Shown: positions 1-5,834 of the stretch, in pieces | How the letters are laid out: each line of letters begins with the position of its first letter | Position numbering within the stretch: position 1 is the stretch's first letter | Source of the DNA: Phycisphaerales bacterium | GTDB taxonomy: Bacteria > Planctomycetota > Phycisphaerae > Phycisphaerales > SM1A02 | Assembly: GCA_003520025.1 (NCBI GenBank) | Contig: DOVP01000266.1 | Coordinates: 1,091 to 7,085, forward strand | Direction of reading: 5' to 3' | Length of the DNA stretch: 5,995 bases | Position numbers and translations under genes: made by a program | The notes under the pieces: generated by a model | Seen by the model: only the letters and a program-made list of their open reading frames with translations | Databases searched by the model: none | Told to the model about the DNA's origin: nothing

Positions 1-809
1 CGCTCAAAGGCGGCGATGGCGCACTCAGTCATCGCAAACGTATCGGGCGGGAACGTCTGTTCGTGAGCCTCCGTGAGCGTCATCGCCACGGTGCCGGCAA
101 TCGACTGCTCTTCGATGGAGTGTGGCAGTACGATCGAGCCGCTCGGCTTCCAGTCGGCGTACTTCCGCTCGACCGTAATAAGTCGACCGGACTCGCTAGG
201 ACGCGTGAATTCAAATCGACTGAGCAGCCCGGTCTCCACATCGAAATACGCATACCACGATCGCCCCGCATGTGGCACCAGAATGATCCGCCAATGCGGG
301 CGCCCCAGCACCGGCACTTCGCTGGAAACGGTGGATATTCGCACGTACTTCTCAAGGTGAAGCCACGCGGTCGGATCATGTTCCATCCGCAACTGTACGC
401 CTACGATATCGGGCGCCGGATAACAGGTCCCGGTTGCATCCTCAAGCCAGGTCTTGGTTCCATTTGAGCCCTGCGCTTCGTGCCAGGGTGAGCCGTTCAT
501 GGTCATGTCGAGTGTAAACGCGCCGCCCGACTCGGCGCTGATTTGCATCGCGCCCGCATCTTCACCGATGGTCCATGTGTAGTGGCGTTCCAGTCCGGGC
601 AAGGACTGATATGCGGCCTCTCCACCAGTCGCGCTCACGAAAGCGTCCACGACGGCCTGCACAGAAGGCATCTCGGGCTTGTCGGGCTCAGCGACCGGAG
701 CTGAAGAAGGTGTCCCCTTGGGTTTGGCCGCTGGAGCCGGCCCGCCAAGTTGGGCGACGGCCGAAGCCGTGATCAGGAGAGCGCAGCACAAGATCAAAGC
801 ATGACGCAT
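1..809 (-). CDS. Secreted LolA/outer-membrane lipoprotein-sorting-like protein, 5' part only
   Basis: The reading frame is open from an ATG at 809 to the left edge (269 codons, no stop), so the C-terminus is missing. AAGGA lies about 9 nt upstream of this ATG. Residues 1-19 form a signal peptide (MRHALILCC start, then a hydrophobic stretch, with probable cleavage after A-V-A). A Pro/Ala-rich linker follows to about residue 48. The mature part begins with a helix-like VVDAFVSATGGEAAYQSLPG motif (53-72). It later shows a FDVETGLLSRFEF strand pair (189-201) and the ITVERKYADW...LPHSI stretch (211-232). This pattern, a bound 'substrate' strand, then 'T-G-L-L', then 'Y-x-D-W...x-L-P', is typical of LolA/LppX-fold periplasmic proteins and of the similar C-terminal domains on some secreted peptidases. 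The role is probably periplasmic; a true lipoprotein carrier function is not shown. The gene is divergent from the CMD gene. Family assignment is moderate; the existence of the gene is near certain. Confidence 0.8.
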   Translation of the reverse strand, partial: MRHALILCCALLITASAVAQLGGPAPAAKPKGTPSSAPVAEPDKPEMPSVQAVVDAFVSATGGEAAYQSLPGLERHYTWTIGEDAGAMQISAESGGAFTLDMTMNGSPWHEAQGSNGTKTWLEDATGTCYPAPDIVGVQLRMEHDPTAWLHLEKYVRISTVSSEVPVLGRPHWRIILVPHAGRSWYAYFDVETGLLSRFEFTRPSESGRLITVERKYADWKPSGSIVLPHSIEEQSIAGTVAMTLTEAHEQTFPPDTFAMTECAIAAFE

Positions 810-912
810 ACTGGTGGATCCTTTTGTAACGCCCACAGTCTAGCCTGTCCCATACCATGCACGCCCACCAAGTTTCCCGAAATGCCACCCTCTGATGCAG
901 GATCCCCTCCTC
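810..912. other. Divergent intergenic region, LolA-like gene / CMD gene
   Basis: This 103-bp gap must hold promoters for both divergent genes, unless each is leaderless. It contains the ribosome sites AAGGA (minus, about 819-823) and AGGA (plus, 899-902). I could not identify convincing -35/-10 pairs, and no strong inverted repeat stands out. Confidence 0.4.
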
Positions 913-1194
913 ATGCGAGAGAAATCAGAAACCGCCTTCCGAACCATGTACAAAGCTGCCCTTGAACCTGGATCGCTCGATGTCAAGACCAAAGAGTTGA
1001 TGGCGATCGTGGCCGCCGTCAGCCGTCTGTGTGAACATTGCCTGCACCACCACGTTCCGCTGGCCCACAAGAACGGGGCGACCCGCGAAGAGATCCTCGA
1101 AACCCTCGATGTCGCCGTCCTCATGGGCGGCGGACCCGCCCACGCCTTCAGTAAGATCGTGCTGAAACTCTACGATGAGGCCGCGTCCAAGTAA
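913..1194 (+). CDS. AhpD-like carboxymuconolactone decarboxylase (CMD) family protein
   Basis: This is a small all-helical protein of 93 residues from the ATG at 913, or 99 from the ATG at 895. The family hallmark is LCEHCLHHH, a C-x-x-C pair followed by His (C40, C43, H47 in the shorter form). It is preceded by GSLDVKTKELMAI and followed by NGATREEILETLDVAVLMGG, which is the usual CMD layout. The C-x-x-C-x-x-x-H triad is the redox site of AhpD-type alkylhydroperoxidases. It suggests a thiol-disulfide or peroxide-handling role in the cytoplasm rather than true carboxymuconolactone decarboxylation, which uses no such Cys pair. I prefer the start at 913 because AGGA (899-902) sits 10 nt upstream, while nothing resembling a ribosome site precedes 895. 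No in-frame ATG exists further up before the TAG at 841-843. The gene stands alone between a divergent and a convergent neighbour, so no partner reductase is visible. Confidence 0.9.
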   Translation: MREKSETAFRTMYKAALEPGSLDVKTKELMAIVAAVSRLCEHCLHHHVPLAHKNGATREEILETLDVAVLMGGGPAHAFSKIVLKLYDEAASK

Positions 1195-1205
1195 ATCGGA
1201 AGCCT

Positions 1206-1240
1206 GGAGTCGAAACGACGCCCCTCGGTTTCCGACTTCC
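1206..1240. terminator. Possible bidirectional terminator hairpin between convergent genes
   Basis: The 50-bp gap between the convergent CMD and HAF/dockerin genes contains an imperfect inverted repeat. GGA-GTCG-AAAC (1206-1216) can pair with GTTT-C-CGAC-T-TCC (1228-1240), giving 11 pairs with two single-base bulges and an 11-nt loop. There is no T-tract on either side, so intrinsic termination is only a positional guess. Confidence 0.25.
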
Positions 1241-1244
1241 GCCT

Positions 1245-2453
1245 CTACTGCATCCATCCCGCCAGGACCGCCAACAAGTCATCGGTCCCGACCACGCCGT
1301 CGCCGTTGAGGTCGGCATCGCAGGGCGGTTCGCATGGGCCCCACGCCGAGATCACTGCAAGTATGTCATCGGTGTCGACGACACCATCGCCGTTGGCATC
1401 GCCGTTTGAAGATTCGACCGGGCGAAGCACCGCTGCATGATTGTCCTGATCATCCCAGGCCAGCGAGGTGGCGATCCAGCCATGCTCGTTGACACCGCGA
1501 CAGATCCGGAACTCCGCTCCATCGACGTTGTTAATGACGAGGTCTTCGAGCAGCACAAACTCACCATCAATCCAGGCGCAGGCGTGGTCGGTAGTCGTGC
1601 CGGACACCGCAGGCGGTACCCACGCCTTGCCGACGATCCAGCCGGACTCGTTGATGTCATAGGCAAAGGTCTCCCATCCACTGGGCTCGCCGAGATACTC
1701 CATGCCGTCTTCGAGTGACCATTTCAGCGCGTGATAGGTGCCGTCTTCGTTGGCGCCCCATCCGCAAACAATCCGCTGCTCGTTGATGTCCGTCGCCTGC
1801 GCGCCGCCGCCTTCGGGTGCTTCCAATTCGATGATGTTGTCGACGTTGCCATTGGGAATAACGAACCCGCGCATCTTGCCGGACTCCAATCGTGAAAACC
1901 CGACCACATCGTTCAGTTCGTTGACCGCCAGACACTGCGAATCGTTCCCACCAAAGGTCGGGACTTCCAACATCTCTCCATTGATCCAGATGCATCCACG
2001 CAGGTTGTAGGGCACACTGCCAACAATGCCGACTACCGTTCCCGAGTCGTTGATGTCCTTGCCCTGACCGTAGTCGCCAACGGCCCAGGTCGGAACACCG
2101 AGATCAACAGTGCCGCCATCGGGTGTCCACTTGTAGGGATGAAATGCGTTCCCGCTGGCCGAATTGGCATACCCAACGACGTGACCATGACCGTTCATCG
2201 CAAAGCCCCAACTGTTGCCACCGGCGGGCGCATTGAGCGGCGGAATGTTGTGCATCGTCTGGCCGTCCCAGTAGAAGGCGTGTTGATTGAGACCGTTGGG
2301 CGCTGTGCCCTGTCCGCAGGCCGTATCAACCTCACTGATATCGTGAGCGCCGCACGGGCCGGTGCCGAAGGTGCCGATGTCGATGATCTCGAACTGCGGG
2401 GCTGCCAGAATGCTCGTCACTGTGGTCAGGCCGGCGAGGGTGCTGGTGATCAT
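1245..2453 (-). CDS. Secreted HAF-repeat protein with C-terminal GC-type dockerin domain
   Basis: This 402-residue exported protein has three parts, numbered from the ATG at 2453. Residues 1-18 are a hydrophobic signal sequence (MITSTLAGLTTVTSILAA) with no Lys or Arg in its n-region. Next come about six repeated modules of the HAF extracellular type. Each pairs an 'H-A-F-x-W-x-x-G'-like strand (HAFYWDG at 58-64; later HALKW, HACAWIDG) with an 'x-D-I-N-x-x-G-x-V-V-G' strand (83-97, 131-145, 174-188, 220-233, 264-277, 320-330). Residues 351-402 form a dockerin-like tail with two calcium loops, DANGDGVVDTDD (D352, N354, D356, D363) and DLNGDGVVGTDD (D381, N383, D385, D392). They are joined by WGPC...C (C374, C378). 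The repeats suggest a propeller-like extracellular domain, and the tail suggests anchoring or sorting. No ligand is known. I chose the start at 2453 because AGAGG (2463-2467) lies 9 nt upstream. That same motif directly abuts the ATG at 2462, and a stop closes the frame 24 nt above that codon. Confidence 0.9.
   Translation of the reverse strand: MITSTLAGLTTVTSILAAPQFEIIDIGTFGTGPCGAHDISEVDTACGQGTAPNGLNQHAFYWDGQTMHNIPPLNAPAGGNSWGFAMNGHGHVVGYANSASGNAFHPYKWTPDGGTVDLGVPTWAVGDYGQGKDINDSGTVVGIVGSVPYNLRGCIWINGEMLEVPTFGGNDSQCLAVNELNDVVGFSRLESGKMRGFVIPNGNVDNIIELEAPEGGGAQATDINEQRIVCGWGANEDGTYHALKWSLEDGMEYLGEPSGWETFAYDINESGWIVGKAWVPPAVSGTTTDHACAWIDGEFVLLEDLVINNVDGAEFRICRGVNEHGWIATSLAWDDQDNHAAVLRPVESSNGDANGDGVVDTDDILAVISAWGPCEPPCDADLNGDGVVGTDDLLAVLAGWMQ
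1248..1403 (-). other. Dockerin-like tail domain encoded in the HAF protein
   Basis: This is the segment encoding the last 52 residues of the HAF protein: two 12-residue EF-hand-like calcium loops, each followed by a D-D-[IL]-L-A-V-[IL] helix and an A-W or G-W pair, with two cysteines in the linker. The two half-repeats are visibly related at the DNA level (loops at 1365-1400 and 1278-1313), so they probably arose by internal duplication. Classical dockerins bind cohesins; no cohesin is encoded in this window. Confidence 0.8.
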
Positions 2454-2462
2454 GGGAATCAT

Positions 2463-2467
2463 CCTCT
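2463..2467 (-). promoter_or_regulatory. Ribosome binding site deciding the HAF gene start
   Basis: The minus-strand AGAGG lies 9 nt from the ATG at 2453 and 0 nt from the ATG at 2462. A ribosome cannot use it for the latter, so the shorter form is favoured. Confidence 0.5.
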
Positions 2468-2476
2468 CTGCTTGGG

Positions 2477-2509
2477 TTTGAGACTACCACAGCCCCCGCC
2501 AGTCTCAAA
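2477..2509. repeat. 9-bp perfect inverted repeat upstream of the HAF gene
   Basis: TTTGAGACT (2477-2485) and AGTCTCAAA (2501-2509) are exact inverted copies separated by 15 nt that are very C-rich on the plus strand (G-rich on the minus strand). The structure lies in the gap between the rarD stop (2546) and the HAF ribosome site (2463-2467). It could be a dyad operator, a 5' leader hairpin, or a stem ending rarD transcription. No T-tract follows on the minus strand (CCCAAGC instead), which argues against a standard intrinsic terminator. A partial third copy, CAGTCTCA, lies at 2541-2548 over the rarD stop codon. Confidence 0.5.
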
Positions 2510-2545
2510 GGCGAGATCACGCAATCCCATCCGCAGATTCCAGTC

Positions 2546-3433
2546 TCAGCCTTCTCCGGGCACATTGACCCGCGGCGAGAACCCCGCCTTGGCATGCCTG
2601 ATCGAATCTGTCGAGTAGGTGATCACCGCCGCCCAGATGAAGGCGAAAGCGATCATCTGATCTACTCCGAATGCCTCATCAAACAGAAACACCGCCATGA
2701 GAAGTTGTCCGGTCGGCGCGATGTACTGAAGCAGACCCACTGTGGCGAGTCTCAGACGCTTCGCACAACCTGCGAAGAGAACCAGCGGGATAATGGTGAC
2801 GATGCCGCCGAGCAGCAGCAGCGTCGTAATCCACCACGGACCGGCGAGTACAGCGCTTCCATGCTCGGCAGCGTCCATATACAGAAGCAGAAGCATGAAC
2901 GGAAACAGCAGCAGCATCTCGACCGCCAAGCCCGGCGCCGCAGCGGCATTCACGAGTTTGCGCGTAAGGCCGTACAAGCCGAAGGACCCGGCCAACGTCA
3001 GCGATATCCATGGCACGCCACCGAGCCGCCACGCCAATACACCCACGCCGACCGTGGCAAGCACAATCGCCACCCACTGCGCCGCCCGCATTCGCTCGCC
3101 GAGAAAGACCATGCCCAGCGCAACCGAGAACAACGGATTGATGTAGTAGCCCAAACTCGCTTCGCTGAGGCGGTTGTCCACGACCGCCCACATGAAGACC
3201 ACCCAGTTGATCGCAATGAGCACCGCCGATACCGCAAGCACGCCAAGCACCCGCGGACTCCGAAGCGCCACCCACCACTCCGGCAGTCTTCGAGTACCCC
3301 ACAGCAGCAGCCACAACGCCGGCAGTCCCGAGAGCACTCGCCACGCGAGCAACTCGCCGATCGGCACCTCGTCGAGCATTCGGTAGTAGAGCGGCGTGAT
3401 CGTCGCCCAAAACCCGAATCCGCCAATCGCCAT
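2546..3433 (-). CDS. rarD: RarD-type EamA/DMT-superfamily transporter
   Basis: From the ATG at 3433 this is a 295-residue inner-membrane protein with about ten hydrophobic segments in two EamA halves. The match to the RarD subfamily is clear by eye against remembered E. coli RarD (296 residues). Residues 68-98 carry the family signature LSEASLGYYINPLFSVALGM followed by FLGERMRAAQW. Shared blocks include the AVSAVLIAINWVVFMWAV, GLYGLTRK and GIVTIIPLVLFAG stretches, KRLRLATVGLLQYIAPT, and the C-terminal IAFAFIWAAV. RarD proteins are named for chloramphenicol sensitivity, but their substrate is uncertain, so treat the function as drug/metabolite export of unknown specificity. The start is unsettled. 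ATG 3433 lacks a good ribosome site and removes the short cytoplasmic N-terminus seen in relatives. An in-frame ATT at 3466 and TTG at 3484 are alternatives (see findings). The gene is divergent from the GNAT gene and 92 nt upstream of the same-strand HAF gene. Confidence 0.9.
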   Translation of the reverse strand: MAIGGFGFWATITPLYYRMLDEVPIGELLAWRVLSGLPALWLLLWGTRRLPEWWVALRSPRVLGVLAVSAVLIAINWVVFMWAVVDNRLSEASLGYYINPLFSVALGMVFLGERMRAAQWVAIVLATVGVGVLAWRLGGVPWISLTLAGSFGLYGLTRKLVNAAAAPGLAVEMLLLFPFMLLLLYMDAAEHGSAVLAGPWWITTLLLLGGIVTIIPLVLFAGCAKRLRLATVGLLQYIAPTGQLLMAVFLFDEAFGVDQMIAFAFIWAAVITYSTDSIRHAKAGFSPRVNVPGEG

Positions 3434-3501
3434 GAGGACACCAGCGGTCGCTCGTGATGGTTGAATGGAGTGAGACCCTTCCAAAGTGCAGGGAGGATAT
3501 C
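3434..3501. other. Divergent intergenic region, rarD / GNAT
   Basis: This short 68-bp region holds the 5' signals of two divergent genes. GGGAGG at 3491-3496 serves the plus-strand GNAT gene. GGAAGGG, read on the minus strand at 3482-3476, is the only good ribosome site for rarD, and it lies 9 nt from an ATT rather than an ATG. The two promoters must overlap here or lie in the neighbouring coding sequence. Confidence 0.5.
3491..3496 (+). promoter_or_regulatory. Strong ribosome binding site of the GNAT gene
   Basis: GGGAGG is followed by a 5-nt spacer and then GTG at 3502, in frame with the ATG at 3511, which is 14 nt away. The spacing favours GTG 3502 as the start. Confidence 0.65.
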
Positions 3502-3990
3502 GTGCCGCCAATGACAACACCCCTTGCCCACGGAATTGAAATTCATCCCCCCGCCACCGGTCTGGCCGATCGCTGCGAGCCGATTCTGCGGAGCGTGCCG
3601 GAGTGGTTCGGTATCGAGGAGAGTGTGATCGAGTACATCGAGGCCATCGCGCGAATGCCAACCGCTCTGGCGACCCATGATGATCAACCCATCGGCTTCA
3701 TGACGCTCGAGCACCACTTTCCCGCATCGGCCGAACTTCATGTGCTGGCGATCCGGCCCGAGTGGCACCGCAAAGGCGTCGGTGCCGCGATGCTTGCGGC
3801 CATTGAGAACCACGCAAAAAACCTCGGTGTGCGTTTCCTTCAGGTGAAGACGCTTTCGCCCCACCGCGAGAATGACCACTACGCGCGAACCAGACACTGG
3901 TACGAGGCCATGGGATTCGAACCCCTCACCGAGTTTCTCACGCTCTGGGATGAGGCGAACCCATGCCTTCAAATGATCAAGGTGCTGTAG
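3502..3990 (+). CDS. GNAT-family N-acetyltransferase
   Basis: This is a 162-residue cytoplasmic enzyme that should transfer an acetyl group from acetyl-CoA to an amine; the acceptor is unknown. It is a single GNAT domain. The strand ELHVLAIRPEWH leads into the acetyl-CoA pyrophosphate-binding loop R-K-G-V-G-A (R90-A95), then the helix AMLAAIENHAKNLG. Next comes VKTLSPHREN, and then the characteristic YARTRHWYEAMGFEPL with the usual catalytic-position Tyr (Y134). The C-terminal LWDEANPCLQMIKVL is typical of one subfamily of small bacterial GNATs of about this length. The GTG start at 3502 has GGGAGG 5 nt upstream; the ATG at 3511 would give 159 residues. An upstream in-frame ATG at 3454 lacks a ribosome site and would run into the rarD 5' region. 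The gene is divergent from rarD, and its 3' end overlaps the sulfatase gene by 14 bp. Confidence 0.93.
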   Translation: MPPMTTPLAHGIEIHPPATGLADRCEPILRSVPEWFGIEESVIEYIEAIARMPTALATHDDQPIGFMTLEHHFPASAELHVLAIRPEWHRKGVGAAMLAAIENHAKNLGVRFLQVKTLSPHRENDHYARTRHWYEAMGFEPLTEFLTLWDEANPCLQMIKVL

Positions 3991-5413
3991 CAGCCCGGCC
4001 CGGCTCTCGGAGGCCGGAACCCGGACGATCGCTCAGCGTATCACCAAGATCCTTCCTCGCAGATTCCGCGATCACGAGCAACCGCTGCACGACTTCCGGG
4101 TGTGCTTCCTTGACATCAACAGACTCGGAGGGGTCCGTGTCAAGATCAAAGAGCGCCAGCGATTGCGGCACGTTGTAGCGGTACTTCGCAGGTGTGCCCC
4201 CGCTGCCGCCGGGGCGATTTTCCAGAGAACGATAGCCATGTGGCAAGTGCAACTTCCACCGCCCAGACCGGACGGCCTGCAACTCATTGGTGCGGTAGTA
4301 GTAGAGCAGTGGTTGCATTGCCACGTGCTGAGTTCCAGTCAGGATGCCGGTAGCGTCCACGCCGTCGATGGCACGATCCGACGGTTCGGATGACATGGCG
4401 TTCGCGATGGTCGGGAACACGTCGATGCTTCTCCATGGAGTCGCATTGACCGTTCCGCCCGGCACATGCCCCGGCCACCTGATGATGCACGGAACGCGAA
4501 CACCGCCCTCGAAGGTCGTGCCCTTGCCTTCCCGAAGTTCTCCCGTATCCCCAGCATGATCTCCGTAGGAGAGCCACGGTCCGTTGTCGCTGGAGAACAT
4601 GACAAATGTGTTGTCTGCGACTCCGTTCTTCTCCAGTGCGTTGAGAATCTCACCCACACTCCAGTCCAACTCATGCATGACGTCGCCGTACATGCCTTGC
4701 GTACTCGTGCCGGCAAACCGTGGATCATGCGCCAACGGCACATGCGGCTGTGGGTGTGGAACGTAGAGTAGAAATGGTCCGTCCCGATGCCGCTCGATGA
4801 AGTCGACAGCGTGCTCGGTGATGCGCCGGGTCAGTGTTCCCTGCTGATCAAGTGTCTCAATCACCTCGACAACCTGATCGCCTTCGATCAGCGGAAGTGG
4901 CGGCCATGCCTTGGGCGACTCCGGATGTCCCGGCCACATATCGTTGGAATAGGGGATGCCGAAGTACTCATCAAAACCGTGCCGCGTCGGCAGAAACTCC
5001 GGCAAATGACCAAGGTGCCACTTCCCAAAGATGCCGGTTGCGTATCCGCCCGATTTGGCCAGTTCTGCCAATGTCGTTTCGTCTGTGTTGAGCCCGTGCG
5101 TATTGCTCGGCCCAAGTGCTCCATGGATACCGAGTCGATTCGGATAGCAACCGGTCAGCAGCGCGACCCGCGATGCCGAACATACCGGCTGCGCCACCGA
5201 GAAGTGTGTAAAACGACTTCCTTCCTGCTCCATCCTCGCCAGATTCGGCATCTTCCACTCGCTTGCCCCCTGTGAAGGCAAATCGCCCCATCCCATGTCG
5301 TCGACAAAGATGATGACGATATTGGGTGGCGCAGTCTCTGCATCAGGCGGCACAGTCTCTGCATCAGTTGGGGTACCCAGCAATATGGCGATCAGAAGCA
5401 GTTGGTGCATCAT
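3977..5413 (-). CDS. Exported type I (arylsulfatase-like, formylglycine-dependent) sulfatase
   Basis: This 478-residue enzyme hydrolyses sulfate esters, probably in the periplasm or at the surface. Residues 1-18 (MMHQLLLIAILLGTPTDA) look like a signal peptide, followed by a short acidic/Pro linker of two 7-residue repeats (17-30). The catalytic domain starts at NIVIIFVDDMGWGD, giving metal ligands D38 and D39. The sulfatase signature CSASRVALLTG places the formylglycine precursor at C78 (C-x-A-x-R, with R82). The second signature GKWHLG supplies K131 and H133. Further expected active-site residues are H224 (in HPQPHVPL), D276-N277 (SSDNG) and K297 (REGKGTTFEGG). The C-terminal subdomain ends with the usual LFDLDTDPSE stretch. 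All key residues are present, so the enzyme should be active if a formylglycine-generating enzyme or anSME acts on it. The substrate, probably a sulfated polysaccharide, is an inference. The frame extends to a TTG at 5425, but I chose ATG 5413 because GGA lies 7 nt upstream and the signal peptide starts there. Confidence 0.95.
   Translation of the reverse strand: MMHQLLLIAILLGTPTDAETVPPDAETAPPNIVIIFVDDMGWGDLPSQGASEWKMPNLARMEQEGSRFTHFSVAQPVCSASRVALLTGCYPNRLGIHGALGPSNTHGLNTDETTLAELAKSGGYATGIFGKWHLGHLPEFLPTRHGFDEYFGIPYSNDMWPGHPESPKAWPPLPLIEGDQVVEVIETLDQQGTLTRRITEHAVDFIERHRDGPFLLYVPHPQPHVPLAHDPRFAGTSTQGMYGDVMHELDWSVGEILNALEKNGVADNTFVMFSSDNGPWLSYGDHAGDTGELREGKGTTFEGGVRVPCIIRWPGHVPGGTVNATPWRSIDVFPTIANAMSSEPSDRAIDGVDATGILTGTQHVAMQPLLYYYRTNELQAVRSGRWKLHLPHGYRSLENRPGGSGGTPAKYRYNVPQSLALFDLDTDPSESVDVKEAHPEVVQRLLVIAESARKDLGDTLSDRPGSGLREPGRAATAP
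5328..5369. repeat. 21-bp tandem duplication in the sulfatase N-terminal linker
   Basis: Two adjacent 21-bp units (5328-5348 and 5349-5369) share 17 of their first 18 bases (GGC[G/A]CAGTCTCTGCATCA). On the minus strand they encode DAETVPP-DAETAPP between the signal peptide and the catalytic domain of the sulfatase. The in-frame unit length means copy number could change without breaking the gene. Confidence 0.85.
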
Positions 5414-5486
5414 CCGTGCGTCCAAGTTTGGCTCGACTCAAGGTTCAACATGTTTCCCATTTTCTCATCTCCGGCGATTACTTGAC

Positions 5487-5834
5487 TCAGTTCGGAGGAG
5501 CGAATGCCAACCTTGCTTGATCGATGTCCGGATAGATCCCGAAGACACGATCGAGCCGCATCATGCTCAGCACCTGCATCGGCATTCCGGAGACACCACA
5601 CAACTTGACTTCTCCCCCCTGTTTGGCAACTCGAGTGTGCAGGCGGAGAAGAGCGCCGAGGCCGACACTTGAGATATGGCTCAGTTTCGAACAGTCGATG
5701 ATGAGCCTGTTGATGCCACCGCTTGCCATCGACTCGACTGTCTTGATGAAAGCAGCGGCGTTGGATGCATCCAATCCGCCATCGGCGCGAAGTACCATGA
5801 TCTCACCATCGATTTCCTCCAGGATGAACTCCAT
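5487..5834 (-). CDS. STAS-domain protein, anti-sigma factor antagonist (SpoIIAA/RsbV-like)
   Basis: This is a single-domain protein of 115 residues, the normal size for SpoIIAA/RsbV-type antagonists. The STAS core is visible in order: strand EIMVLRADGGLDASNAAAF (11-29), strand NRLIIDCSKLSHISSVGLGA (42-61) containing the regulatory loop, then GGEVKLCGVSGMPMQVLSMM (73-92) and the closing LDRVFGIYPDIDQA (94-107). In the S-S-V-G-L loop, S56 aligns with the serine phosphorylated in SpoIIAA, so regulation by an HPK-type kinase and a PP2C-type phosphatase is plausible. In the partner-switch model the unphosphorylated form captures an anti-sigma kinase, but no kinase, phosphatase or sigma factor lies in the window. 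The ribosome site GGAGGAG (5843-5849) is 8 nt from the ATG. The start codon overlaps the stop of the upstream gene by one base, indicating coupled translation. The sulfatase lies 73 nt downstream on the same strand and could be read through, though it is functionally unrelated. Confidence 0.92.
   Translation of the reverse strand: MEFILEEIDGEIMVLRADGGLDASNAAAFIKTVESMASGGINRLIIDCSKLSHISSVGLGALLRLHTRVAKQGGEVKLCGVSGMPMQVLSMMRLDRVFGIYPDIDQARLAFAPPN

Noticed and set aside
63..467. Plus-strand open frame of 134 codons in the left part
   Set aside because: It lies opposite the secreted LolA-like gene, whose minus-strand frame has a signal peptide, a ribosome site and a natural composition over its whole length.
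1365..1400. Repeated GACxxxAACGGCGA-type motif (also at 1278-1313) as a possible DNA repeat element
   Set aside because: The repetition is fully explained by the two calcium-loop halves of the encoded dockerin domain.
2594..3457. Long plus-strand open frame (287 codons) opposite rarD
   Set aside because: It is a mirror frame of a hydrophobic, GC-rich gene. The product would be almost all Arg, His, Gln and Pro with no domain, while the minus strand encodes an unmistakable RarD transporter.
3434..3661. N-terminal extension of rarD to position 3661
   Set aside because: The extra residues are charged, Arg/Pro-rich and unlike any RarD N-terminus, and they lie opposite the start of the GNAT coding region.
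2998..3972. Long minus-strand open frame (324 codons) running across the GNAT gene and the 5' half of rarD
   Set aside because: It crosses two well-supported genes in other frames and shows no recognisable motif or plausible composition.
5414..5486. Search for a terminator or promoter between the STAS and sulfatase genes
   Set aside because: No stem followed by a T-tract and no convincing -35/-10 pair were found. Short TGAGTC repeats there are too brief to interpret.
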